Shown here: positions 41,751 to 53,700 of the stretch, piece by piece
How positions within the stretch are numbered: the first letter of the stretch is position 1
How the letters are laid out: each line of letters begins with the position of its first letter
Source of the DNA: Neospora caninum Liverpool
Lineage: Eukaryota; Apicomplexa; Conoidasida; Eucoccidiorida; Sarcocystidae
Reading direction: 5' to 3'
Assembly: GCF_000208865.1 (NCBI RefSeq)
Contig: NC_018394.1
Coordinates: 124,001 to 188,000, forward strand
DNA length: 64,000 nucleotides
Made by a program: the position numbers and the translations under genes
Notes under the pieces: model-generated
Seen by the model: only the letters and a program-made list of their open reading frames with translations
What the model was told of the DNA's origin: nothing
The model's database searches: none

Positions 41751-44700
41751 GTATACATATCTGAGTGCACTGGTTGCTATACAGTTACAGGTATACCTTC
41801 ACGTTGAGGTCCGTTCTGCGTTTGCACGTGAACATGCTGTAAGCTTTCTTGCCGGCTGTACGTTCAGGCGCGCGTTGGGTTATTGTCATCCGACTGGGTA
41901 GCGATTTTTCGGACTCTATTCGTCTCTGGATCGGCACGTCTCTCTACACGGCTGAAGCGTTGCTTTGCTGGCTGTTTCTCTGTTCTCTCTTCGTGTGGGG
42001 CTCCAGGGTTTTCTGCGTCACGGTTGGATGCGCAAACAGCTGGCGGAGCGTCCAGCTGCGTATGCTCTCTGTTTCGACTGGCGCGAGGCCTTTGCTGACC
42101 CGGCGGCGGCTCCGGCTCTGGTCTCGCCGGCGTCCCACGCAGGCGCGAGGCGAGACCCGCGGCAGCCTGAGGCGCCTTCCGCCCCCGCGACTCCACTCAC
42201 TGCCGCTCCCTCGGCCTCTGCGGCCTGTCATCAGGCGTCGCCTCTCTCTGCCTCTCTGCAACCCTGTTGTCGCTGCTGTCTGTACAACAGAGAGCTTCGC
42301 TCGAGGCAGGAAGAGCGGCCGTCTGCGGCGACGGCGGGAGGGTCTTTTCTGGGCACGAAGAATTCCCCGACTTTAGAGGGAAGCGATGCGGACGGAAACG
42401 GCGGAAACGGCGCGCTGTCAGAGCCGCATGCGGGTCCGGGTGGCGGCTCAGAAGACCAAAACGCGAGTGGAGACAGGTGTCCGCCCGGATCGCCACACTG
42501 CTGCCGAAATGAAAACGCCGATGGGAGGCTCTGCTGTGCACAGGCAGCCTTGCAGAGCTGTCCCGCGAGCGACGAGACGAAGGGGAAACGAAACGCAGAG
42601 GGGGAAAGCGAGCATGCACCAGCCGCGATTCCTAGGTCTCCTCAAGTCAATGCGGCAACAGACGCAACAGAGACACTGGTCGCAGGCCTGGATGCCCGAG
42701 AAGTCGCCATCGCGAGAGCGGAGAGAGCCGCGCTGGCCCTCATTGAGCGAATTCGAGACCGGGTCCACAGAAAGAAAGTCGCTCCCAAGATGGTAAGAGA
42801 GGATGGTTAACAGGAGCAGTGAACGGAGAGAGTCTCTGAGGGACAGGGGGAAAGAACGAGGCATCAGAGGGCGATGGTGTGCGAACCCCAGAAAGAAAGA
42901 GGTGGAAGAAGGAAGGAACAGCGTCTTCAGAGTAGGAACCGACGAACAAGAGACACACAGGACAAACGGACATGGAGTGGGGGCTCGGGGACAAGGAGAG
43001 CAACACAGTGCCGATGAAGAGAGAGAAACCAGGGAGAAGGATTGGGGCTGTACAGAAGGGACAGAGAGGGAGGAGCGCGAGTCGCGAATGCAGGAAGCGA
43101 GTTGAAGGATACACTCACTTTCTGCGGTTAGACTCCTTTCTGGCACCAGACTCAACACGGTCTGCCGCACCGTTCATCACGTAAATCGCTTTCGAATCTT
43201 GCTCCTCTTTCTTCCTTTCCGGCGTTCACACTTTTGAGCCTTGTCTCGCTTCTTTTCGTCAGACTGCCTCCTCGCTAAGCGAGCAGTTTCGGTGCCTCTC
43301 TTTGGGGTATTTGCGCCTCTCGTCTGTACGCTTCCATCATCTTCTTCCCTGTCTTTTGTCCGCCGTGCATTGTATTTATCGCTCCTTGAACCCATCCCAT
43401 TCGGCGGCCAGTGAAAGGTTTGTTCCGGGTCTCTTTCGCTTTTTCCCCGTCAGATTCTGTTCGTCATTCTGCCGGCCGGTCTGCCGGACCCGCAGGGTGC
43501 AGTGGGCTGCCTGCGTCGCTTGAATCCATCGGAAATCGCCGCCCTCTTCGTCACCTGCGGCATCGACGACATTCAGACCAAGATGGAGCGCCTCGAACAG
43601 GTCCTAACAGCGCTTCAAGTCTTGTCTGTCCTTCGCCATTCAAGCGTCTGCGTTTCCGTGCACATGTGCATCAAAGAAAGCAGACAAACGCCGGGGCAGG
43701 AGGAGGCTCGGGGTATTTAGACTGACCTGTGGGACTCTATACGCATACGTATTTGCGTACAAAAGGCCTGGATGTAAAGGAATGGCTCGCCGCCTGTGTG
43801 TAGCAGGTATTTCCAGCGTCTCTGCCTTGTTCTCGTTTCTCGCGGCTCTCTCCCTCCAGTCGCGGACGTGTCTCGAGGTCCATAGGAGGTCCACAGCGGA
43901 GACGTCCTGTCTCTCGTCCCTAGCGTTCCCGTTTTGTAATGCGCCCGGTTCGTCGTTTCTCCAAAGCGCGAGGCGTGTTAAAGGGATTTGTGTTTGGATC
44001 CGTGTTTTCGCGCAGGTGGCTTACGACTGCGCTGTGGAGCACTACGAGAACGAGGCGCGGCGGTACAGGAAGCAAATTCACCACGCACCAAAATGTGCAG
44101 ACCGCAGTCAATCGAACGCGTGTCATGTCTACCATGTGAGTCCTTGTTTTGGGTTTTGCCCTCTTTCCTCTGTGCGTGCTTGCGTCTGTCTTTTTCCCTC
44201 CTTGTGTCTCTGCCTCAGTCTTCTCGAGTCTCTGTGCGCCGAACCCCTGCTCGTTTTCCTCTTCCTTTGGTCTCCCGATCTCCCACAAATCTCCGCTCCT
44301 TCGCACCTCTTCCTCGCCTGCCCCGGCTCCTCGTCCTCAGTGTCTTTGCCTCTCTTCTCTCGCCTCCGCGTTTCCGCATCTTCAGCCGCGCCCCACGTGC
44401 CGGGGTTGTTTCTCTGGTTGCCTCTGGGGCCTCCCGTCTTCGGTCTCGGTCTTGCTCCCCCTCTTCTCTCCTCACAAGCTGTCCTCTCCTCACAAGCCGC
44501 CTCTTCGTCTTCACACTCCGTCTCTCTTCCCTCCGTCCCTCCACCTCTCTTCCCTCCGTCCCTCCACCTCTCTTCCCTCCGTCCCTCCACCTCTCTTCCC
44601 TCCGTCCCTCCACCTCTCTTCCCTCCATCCCTCCATCTCACTTTGTCTGTTTCAGTCTCTCTCGGTGTCTTCGTAGGTCCGTAGCCTGGTGAAGGCGGGG

Positions 44701-47700
44701 TACATGCTCGAGTTTGCTGGCCAGCCGCACGGGGCGATGAAGTCGTTCATAGCGGCCTGGCAGTTGCTCACGACCGACAAGCAGATGGCGACTGCGGTGG
44801 AACGAGTGGCGCTGTGCAACGTGCTCTCCGTCCGCATGTACCACATGTACTTTCAAGCGAACGAGCCGGCGAAGGCGGCGCACCACGCACGCGAGCACCG
44901 AGCCGTGTTGCGCGAGAATCCGGAAGACGAAGAACTCTTCGGGTACCTGCTGCCGCAGTGGCTGGCCGAGCTGCACGAGTTGCTTGCCCATCTCCAGCAA
45001 GAGGCCTTGCTGACGCAGCACCGCCTCCACCAGGCGCAAGCACCCGCGGGGCCCGACGCGCCTGCGTCCCCGTCTCTGGCGTCCGGACCACCCGCTGGGA
45101 GGCGCCACGCCGGCGACGAAGGAGGCGAGCCCAAACGTCAGGGGTTCGCCTCGGCCCTCGGCTTTGGGCGCAACGGACGGGAAGGCGAAGGCCTAGGCTT
45201 CTTTGGCGCGAACGGGCTCCACTTCAACAAATGGGGTCTCGGCCGAGACGCGGGCCGGACTGCCCCGCCGTCGGGGAGCGGGGCGCGCGGGGCGGGTCGA
45301 GAAGCGGGGGCGTCTCACGGCGAGACGAGCCTCGCGTTGTTCTCTGCAGGCGCTGACGAGCTCGGCGCTCCAACTCCCAGCACAAGCAGCCACGCCTTCC
45401 TCGGCTTCGGAGACGCACACACGTCCCTGTCCCAGATGGTGTACGGCGGGACGCGCCCGCCGTACCAGGCAGGGGACTCTGGGTTCGGCAGCGCGCAGGC
45501 CGAGCAGCCTGGGACGCACCTCGCCCCAGACTTGCTGTCTCTCACAACCGAGGCCTGGGAGAATCCCGGCTTCCACTTCCAGGCTGCAGCGCGCTACCTG
45601 CAGGAGCTGCGCGTGTGGGTACGGCGCGCCAAGGTCCAACTGCGCCCGCCGTCCATGAAGGGTGGCCTCGCGGTGCCTTCCGAGTGGATTGGACAACTCG
45701 ACACACTCCAAGTGAGAAGCAACAGAGAAAAAAGGCGGTGGATCCAAAGAGCCCGGAACGATCCCGCACACACCCAAAGAACAGACAGGGGGGCTAGTGC
45801 GGTCTGCGGAATCGAGTCACACAAACAAAACACAGGGTAGTTTTAAAGGAAAGCATACATAGATATGTGTATATGCAGAGAGAAGAGGTAAGAGACTCCG
45901 GCACACAGAAGCGTGGGCGGGGGTACGCATTGTTTCTCCGTTGCTTTCCTTTGGTCCCGCATCGTGCTGCAATTCGTGTTTTTTCTCGTTCGCCTCTTCA
46001 GCACGGCGTCGAGGCCTTCAGTCTGATTCCTCATACGACCCCAGGAGCTGCGGCGGCGCTGATGCGGCAGGAGATCCTTCTTCGGTGGATTTTCTCTGTC
46101 AACGAACAGCAGGTGTCGATGCACGCGACCCGCCTTCTGTCCAAGGCGCATGCCATCTACAAGGTACAGCGAAACGAGACAGCGGCAAAAGACCTGCGCG
46201 CTTCAGATGATCCGGGAAAAAAGCTCTGGGCACACACTTCCATTATGCAGTTGACAGACACGAAGACAGCGAACGAGAGATGTTCTGGACCTCCTCCGTC
46301 GGCTCCCCTGTTCAGATCCTCTTGTAGCTTCGTGCATGAGGATGACCACAAACACACGCATCTAACTATAAATTTATGTGTCTATATATGTATATGTAGA
46401 TATGTATGTGCATGCATGCACTCTCTCCGTTGGCTTGCACGTATTGTTCTGTCTAGTTTAGTTATTCGTCGACTCTCCCCTTTGAGGTGTTGATCGTTTT
46501 CCATTTGCGGCCTTTGCCTTCGGTCTTGTGTCCATCTGCAGCGTCTTTTGGTTCCTCTCGAGGTTTTTGGTTGTTGTGTGTGACCTCTTCTGTAGAACCC
46601 CGCGTGTCGCCGTTTTCCGCCCTGTGTCTGCCGTGTGGCCGTCATGCATTTCTCTTTTTTCGTGTCTCTTTTCCTCTTCTCAGTGCATCGGTGGAACGAG
46701 GGGATGCCCCGTCATTGCATGTCAATTGGCGGACGCTCTCTTCGACAGCCAGCGAATGCTGACGGCGCGTCAGCTGTACGCGACTCTGGCTCAAGCGCTG
46801 TCTGTGAACCTGTTCAATCGGGCGTCTCTCCTCTCCTCGTCCTTCTGCGCCGGTGCTCGTTTCCCCGTGGGAGGTTGCGACGCCGCTGGAGCTAGAGACG
46901 GGAGAGGCGAGGCCGGCGCGCAGCTCAGCAGATCGGCAGACGCTGGAGAGGCCGGGAGACCGTCGGGGCGAGGCGGCGAGAACGACGCAGGACACAGAGG
47001 ACGAGAAAGGGGATATGGCGAGATCTCTTCGAGAAACAGCGACAGGAGAGCCAGAGAGAGACGCAGAAGCAGAGAAGAAACAGACCCACAGAGCGACATA
47101 GCGAGCGACTCAGAAGACGAAGATACGCAACAGATGATGTGGGCATCCTGGTCCGTGGGAAGCGAGGAGCTGTGGAAGGCGGCTGGGCACGTCGACGGCG
47201 CCGGGACCGGACACCACCAGCGTTGGGCGATGAGACAGGCAGGGTCAGTACAGAGGACGCGCGTGTCGGGAGACAGCCAAAGGAACACGTGCCCGGGAAA
47301 AAACTGCGATTCCGGGGGCTCGTGCGAGAGTTGCTGTGCATCGGACATAGAACTCAGTCGGGGGGTAGTCTCGCTCCAATCCGATCCTGTCAACAGCCGC
47401 GATAAGGCGGCCGAAGCTGAGATGAAAAAGCACTCTCCGAGCCGAGTTATAGGCACCCAACTCAGAACAGCCAAAACAAGAACGTGGTCTACCTGGAAAC
47501 ATCAGCATGGGGACTGTTCATCCGTATACATATACGTGTCTGTACCTGTGGCTCTCCCTCTACCCATATGCTTTTCTATATATACGTCGATATAGATAGA
47601 TAGATATAGATATATAAATATATAAATATATGCATATATATATAGATAGATATAGATCCGTTCTTGTCTGTAGTTTCTCTATCCCTGTGTCGAATTGCAA

Positions 47701-50700
47701 GTATAACTGCATGCACGTGTTTATAGAGTGTATGTGGGAACGAGTGGATAGGAATGCAGTGTTGCGTGCGTTTCTACGGCGTTAGAAACTCTGGGTCCAT
47801 CACTTTTTGCGGGATGTTTGCCGGCTCGCTCCACTGCGAGGCTGCATGCTGTCTGTCTCCTGTTTGCTCTGGCGCTGTGTGCTGTCGCTTTTCTCAGGTG
47901 GTGGCCTCTCTTGGAGTACGTCTTGGCGCGCTTGTTGCTTTCGATTTGTTCGCTTCTTTCGCTGGCTCCGCCGCCCTTCTTGTATGACCTCGCTCACGTC
48001 AATCCGCTCTTCCACTGCATCGAAGCTCGTCACGCGCCGTCCTCTCTTTCGCAGTCTGTAGGTGAGGAGGCCGCAAGCAAAAGTGCGTCGCCTCAGGACG
48101 ACCTTTCGAGCAACGGGAACTCTGTGTTCTCTTCCTTGTCTTCTCTCGATTCAAGTTCCGGCGGGCCGGATTCGTCGCTTCCTGCTTCCTCGCCCGGCGC
48201 GGCTCACTTCTCTAGTGGCGAGCCGGGGCCTTTCCTGGACGCTTCTGGAGCCTCCGCTTTCCCTGGCAACGACGCGCAGGCCGTGCACGGAGACCCCAGA
48301 GCGGGTCACCTGCACGCAAGTGATGGCAGCGCCAAGTGTGCACCTGCAACGTGCAACCGTGCAGCGGATGCTGCCGAAGCAGAGAGCCGAGCTGGAAGAG
48401 AGGGCGGCGAGACGAGGGCATCCGGCCCGTCGCGTGTGCACGCTGAGGGCGATGAAAGACACTCAGGCGGCGTGGCACGTGCCGGGGTGTCGGCGAGTCT
48501 TCCGCTGCAAGCGCTGGCGCCTCTGCCGTCGTTTCTCGACTTTGAAAACTACCGCATCGGTGTCCTCTGCGTCTTTGAGTTGATGAATCTGTTCGCTCTG
48601 AGAGCGGGGCGGGAGGACCCCGAAGGCGAGAAGCGGAGACAGCTGCGTGCCTTCCTGCTGCTCGCGCTTCTTCCGAAACTCCAGCATCTGGTGGAAAGCG
48701 AGGAAGGCCAGAGCTCGCCGGGAAAACTGGAGACCGGGCACAGCGGCCACTCAGGCTTCGCGTCTTGCGCGCCAAACCCGCTGCGTGAGGACAGACGTTT
48801 GGACAGGAGCGAAGAGGCAAAGGCGCGAGGAGACGCGAGAAGAGAGCGAGGCAACGTCACCGTTTCGCTTCCAGGAGTCGTTGCGTGGCTCGCCTTCCCG
48901 AATCCCGACGAACTCCACCGAGAAGCTGTGGCGCTGTGGAGACGCGAAGATGCGAGGAAACCGACTCAGAAGGCTTCCAGGGCCAGGGGAGAGGCAGAAG
49001 TGGCGGCGCCTGGCGACGCAGGCGGCCGGAAGAAAAGAAGATCCGTCGTCCAGGGAGTCCTCTGTCTGATTCAGAGGTTCGGCCTCGACTTGGAAGTCGC
49101 CAGTCGAGGAGTCCTCGTCACCTCCCGAGGCCCGCTGCCGTGTCGCCTTCTCCCGCTTGCGTCTGCGGAAGAGGACGAGAGCGCGAGACAACTCCCCGCC
49201 GACCACGAACCAGGCGACGACCTCGAAAAGGACGAACGGGGTGAACGCCGAGCTCGCGAGAATCTCCGGGACAGATCGGCCAAGGCCACACCGCGCGCTT
49301 TGGTTTCTTCGGCCTCGTCCGTTGCGTCGGCGGATCTGTGCGGCCGTCGCCCGTATTCGGGAGCGGCGGCAGGCCGACCGGGGGTGGTCATTCCATCGGA
49401 AAGTCTCTGTTGTTTTCGCCTGATGGTGTATCCGTTTGATGGGGCGCGAAGGCCTCTCTCACCCTTTTTCCCCTCGCCTGCTTCCCTCTCGGCGCCGCTG
49501 CGCGTTCTTGGCCTCGCCTTCAAGTGGCAACTCTGTCGCTTCGTCACCTTTACGCTCTCCACCTTGCTCCCTCTGGACACAGCCAGTCCGCCTCCTCAAC
49601 TGGAGCCGGGGCAAATGAAGCAAGTGAGGCGTCTGCGTGGCGAGTTGCGTGACGGGCGAGGTCGGGAAGAGTCTATGAGCTCGCGCTTTCCGTTTTCGGC
49701 GAGGGCCGCCGCAGGCGTCATCCGAGACAGAGGAGAGGGTGCGGGGAACGGGGGACAAGACGAGGAGTATGGAGACATTTCACTCGACGCTTCCGCCGCG
49801 AAACGAATCGAACCGTCGACTGCATCCAATGCGTCTCCCGAGTCTTGTTCCTCGTTCGCCCCTCTTCTCGACGTCCTCGCAGAGGTCCCACGCGGGAGCT
49901 GGCCGCAGCCTGTGCGCCACGCCCTTCTCCAGAAGCGCCTGAGCGTTCCGCCGCCGCCCATGCCGCCCTCTCATACCGGGGAAGACGTAAAAACCTCGCC
50001 GCTCCTGTTTCTCCCCGGCACAAAAGTACGTTTCTCCGGTCCCAGATGGCGCACGCTCGCTTCAGTCCAGTACACCATCGCAGCGCCCGCATCCACACCT
50101 ATCGTTGTGGGAGTCGACTTCTGTCTCGTGAGTGTATCGAGACGTGCTCACGTCGATGCATGTGGGGAAGTGCGTTTCGCGTCTGCGGTTTTCGAGTTTG
50201 CTGAACCGTCAGTCGGGTTCGTCCCAGTCGCCTGACGGCTTTCTACGTCTCCGATTTGGTGCGTTTCTGCGTTTTCCGGTGCTACGCCTTCCTCTCGTTT
50301 TTGCGTCTCGTTTGCCTGTCTTGTGTGTCTCCTCCCTACCCGTTATGCCTTCCCCCGCGCTTCCCGTCTTTTGTTTTCAGCCGCCGGAGGACGTCCGTCC
50401 AGATCGTTTCTTCCGCGTGGGTTTGTCCACCCCGGCGTTCGCGTGGAAAGACGAAATCGTTCCCCTGGTTCTTCGGATTGTGAAGAACTCAGGGAGTCTT
50501 CCTTCGCACCTTTCGCGGTGCCGGCTTCTTCTCTTCGCTTCTCACGAGGCAGCGGCGTCGGAACTGGTGTCTTCTCGCGGGGCGCCGGGGCGCAGTGTGA
50601 TCTCGGGGGCTCCTGAGGCCGAAGGAGTGGGGACTGCGGGTGCGAGGCCCGCAGCTTCGGCGTTCCTGGAGGAGACGGGCGCAAAGCATGCACCAGGTTT

Positions 50701-53700
50701 GGACACTGAGTCAGCGGACGATGGATCGAAGCGCGAAACTGATAGAGACACCGGTGAGGCGAGAGCGAGACCTGCAGCTGCCGTGCGTGCACGCGGCGAG
50801 CCGGAAGGACAGGAGAAGGACGGGGAAGAGAGGCCCTTGCGAAGAGATGGCGGGCAAGCGTTTTTCTCTGCGGAGCCAAGTCGGCTCCAAAGCAGAGAGA
50901 ACCGCCTGCACAGTTGGGGCTGGCCAGCGCGTGCAGAGCCTCCGCATGGCTCCTTTGAAAGCCTCGGCGGCCTCGTGGGACGCGTCGAGTCCCTGGTTGC
51001 TTTTGCCGCCTTCCTGGAAGAGCGGGGAGAGGAGCGCGGGCTCCGTGGCGAAGCCGTCGGAGGAGGTTCGCGGTTCAGGGCGCTGTTCCCCGTCTCTGTG
51101 TCTGCGAATCGCCCTGTCCTGTCCCTCGATTTCGACGGTCTCGGCGAGCCCGATGCAGTGCAGGAAACGCAGGCGAAGGGACTGGAAGCGGGCGAAGCTA
51201 CGCGGGAAGGGGGCGTCAGTCGGTTTCGTGTGCATCAGGAGCCACCGCGGGGAGGCAACCCGGGGACGGATTCGGCCGGTTCATCCGAGTCGGCACGTGG
51301 CTGGCGAGGGTCCAAGACCGCTGGGGCGCCATCCGAACGTCCAAGTGGCTGTCCAAACTGCCTGGCTCACATGGCAGCTCACTACAGAGCTTTAGGCTAC
51401 AACTGTGAAGGCCCTGGAGACCGCGCGCGTGGCGAGGAAGGAGAGACGCTCATCCTTTCCCGTCCCCCGAGAAGGCTGCTTGCTGGATCGGGTGGAGACG
51501 GCGAAGTCCGCGATGAGGCCTGGGGACTGTGTGGAGCCCATTCGGCAGACTCGGCTTCTTCCTTCTTGTTCGAGAACGACATGCGTGAACTGGCTCGAGA
51601 TCCCAGTGACGCGTCGCGCTCTTCTGTTCGACTCTTCACGTTTCGACCCAGCCGCCCCAAGGCGCGGTTTCCAGGGCAGCCCTCTCGAGGAGGGTCCATC
51701 CCCTCTCTTGCGGAAGGGCAAGAAGGACCATGCTTGCAACCTGCACTCGGCGAGTCCAGCGGCGGCCGCAGCGGGTGTTCCACGCGGGAAATGCCGGCGC
51801 AGATCCCAGCGAAGACCTCGACGGACGCAGAAGGCGCCGCGGGGGACGCTGCGGGGTTCTCTCCTCTCGACTGCTCTCCCTCGGACCCACACGCCGCCTC
51901 CGCTGTGGGGCGGTGGGCAGAGGCAAGCCCAAATGCGGAGGGGTCGTCCGACGCTCTGAACAGGAGAGAGGAAGAGGGAGGAGAGAGAGCGACGGGTTGC
52001 GGACCGGACTCACTTGGCGAGGAAATCGCTGTACCCCTTTTGTTTAGAGCAAAAGCCCCGGGAGCTGTGCAGATTCGCGTCGTCTTGGAGTTTCCGTCCC
52101 GTCCTCGGTGCCGGAGAGGCCCGCGCGCCGGTGGGGAGGGCGAGGCGTGGCAAGATGCGGCCGACGAGGAAGCCTTCCTCGACCTCGACCCCCAGGAAGA
52201 CTTCGTGACGGCTGCAGGCAGCATTCTGGTGCAGAACCCCGTGGCAGTGCAACTGCAAGCCGCTCCGTTCGCCGCTGCAAACCGGCCGGGAGATGGAGAG
52301 GAGCAGACAGACTCTCCGCGTGGGTTGCCCTTCCCGCCCGAGAACGCAGCGGGGATCGCCTGCGGCGGCGTTGCGCCGCTGGCCTATCTGCATCTCGCGA
52401 ATCCCTCGAGCATCTCTCTGAGGCTCGACGACGTGCGCCTCACACCCTTGGCCACCTGCAGGCCGGAAGGCGGGGAAAAGGGTGCGGGAAGCGACGTGGG
52501 CAGAAACGCACACGCGCAAACGGCGGAAAACCGCCGTGGGTTCTCTGCAGACGACGGACGGCAGGGAGGCGGAACAGAACCGGAGCGAGTCAGGAAACCT
52601 TCGCATCAAGAGGGTACCGCGAGCGAAAACGCGTGCACGTGGCGCATCTGTTCCGAGTGCGGAACCTTTCTTCCCAGCAGCGTTTCGCTGACAAAGAGAG
52701 CCGGTGGGGAAGGCAGCGCGACGGAAGAAAGAAACCCTGTGGAGGCGGCTCTTTCGCCACCGCTTATCGGGTGTCGGGCGACGGTGGAGAGTCTGGAGGC
52801 GTGGAGTGCGATAGTTGACCTGGAGGGCCTTCTCCGTAGTCTGGTGTCTACGGAGACAGCTAGCCGGGAAGAGCAGCAGTCGGAAGGCAGGAGACACCTG
52901 GCCGCCGCGTCCGAGTATGCGGTGAGTTGACAGAAGAGGAAGCAAGAGAGCAGGGAAGACGCCGGTCATGGAGAGGAAGGATGAGAGGGGGTGGGGGGGG
53001 AGGGCGGAGACGGAACGGGCGTGGGTAGAGAGAAATGCGAGGGAGAGTCGAGAGGCCAGAGGGAGAGAGAAAACGAAATCGCAGCTACCAGACGCAGAAA
53101 CGGGCCCAGACAGGGTCAGCAAGGAGGAAAGCGAGGGCCAGGGGAAGGGGGGAATAGAGGCCTACGGATCGAGAGACCACAGAGGACAAGAAGAGTCGAC
53201 GGGACTGAAAGATGAAGAGAGACAGAAAACGTCACGAGAGGGGGCGAAACTGTGATATAGCGACTCTCGTGGAAAGACGAGGGAACGTCCCTGTCCACAG
53301 GAATTCCCTATTAGTGCTATCGTGGCTTCCTTGTATTGCTGGTCCTCCCAGGCGAACGCAGCCGTTCCTTCTTTTCCCCGAGCCTCGTTTTTGTAGTTTC
53401 GTGGAGTACGAATTGCGAGAAACCGTCTTTTGAATACGCCCAGAGAACGGTCGCGGGGAAAACAGGCACTTTCTGAGAGAACAGCAGGCAGGTGATCACC
53501 AGTTCCCTGTGCTACGTTGTCGATTGTCTGCAGGTTCGTATCCGGTTCAAGAGGCACTCCGATTCACTGCCCTATCCCTTTAACGTCTTCAGCAGCTTGT
53601 TTGAACCTCGCGAGCAAATAGTGAGCCAGTGGGACCCGACAGGCTGAAGGAAAAAAGGCGAAAGAACGTGTGGCAGGAGAAGAAACATCTAGATACTGGA

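Noticed and set aside
43988..44692. Long Ser/Pro/Leu-rich ORFs over TRAPPC11 intron 5 (and the opposite strand)
   Set aside because: They translate the polypyrimidine tandem repeat and surrounding intron; the TRAPPC11 frame is explained by exons 5 and 6.
40847..47656. A CRISPR-like or phage-type array suggested by repeated tracts
   Set aside because: The repeats are plain TA/GATA microsatellites and one pyrimidine tandem repeat, without spacers, in a eukaryotic gene.
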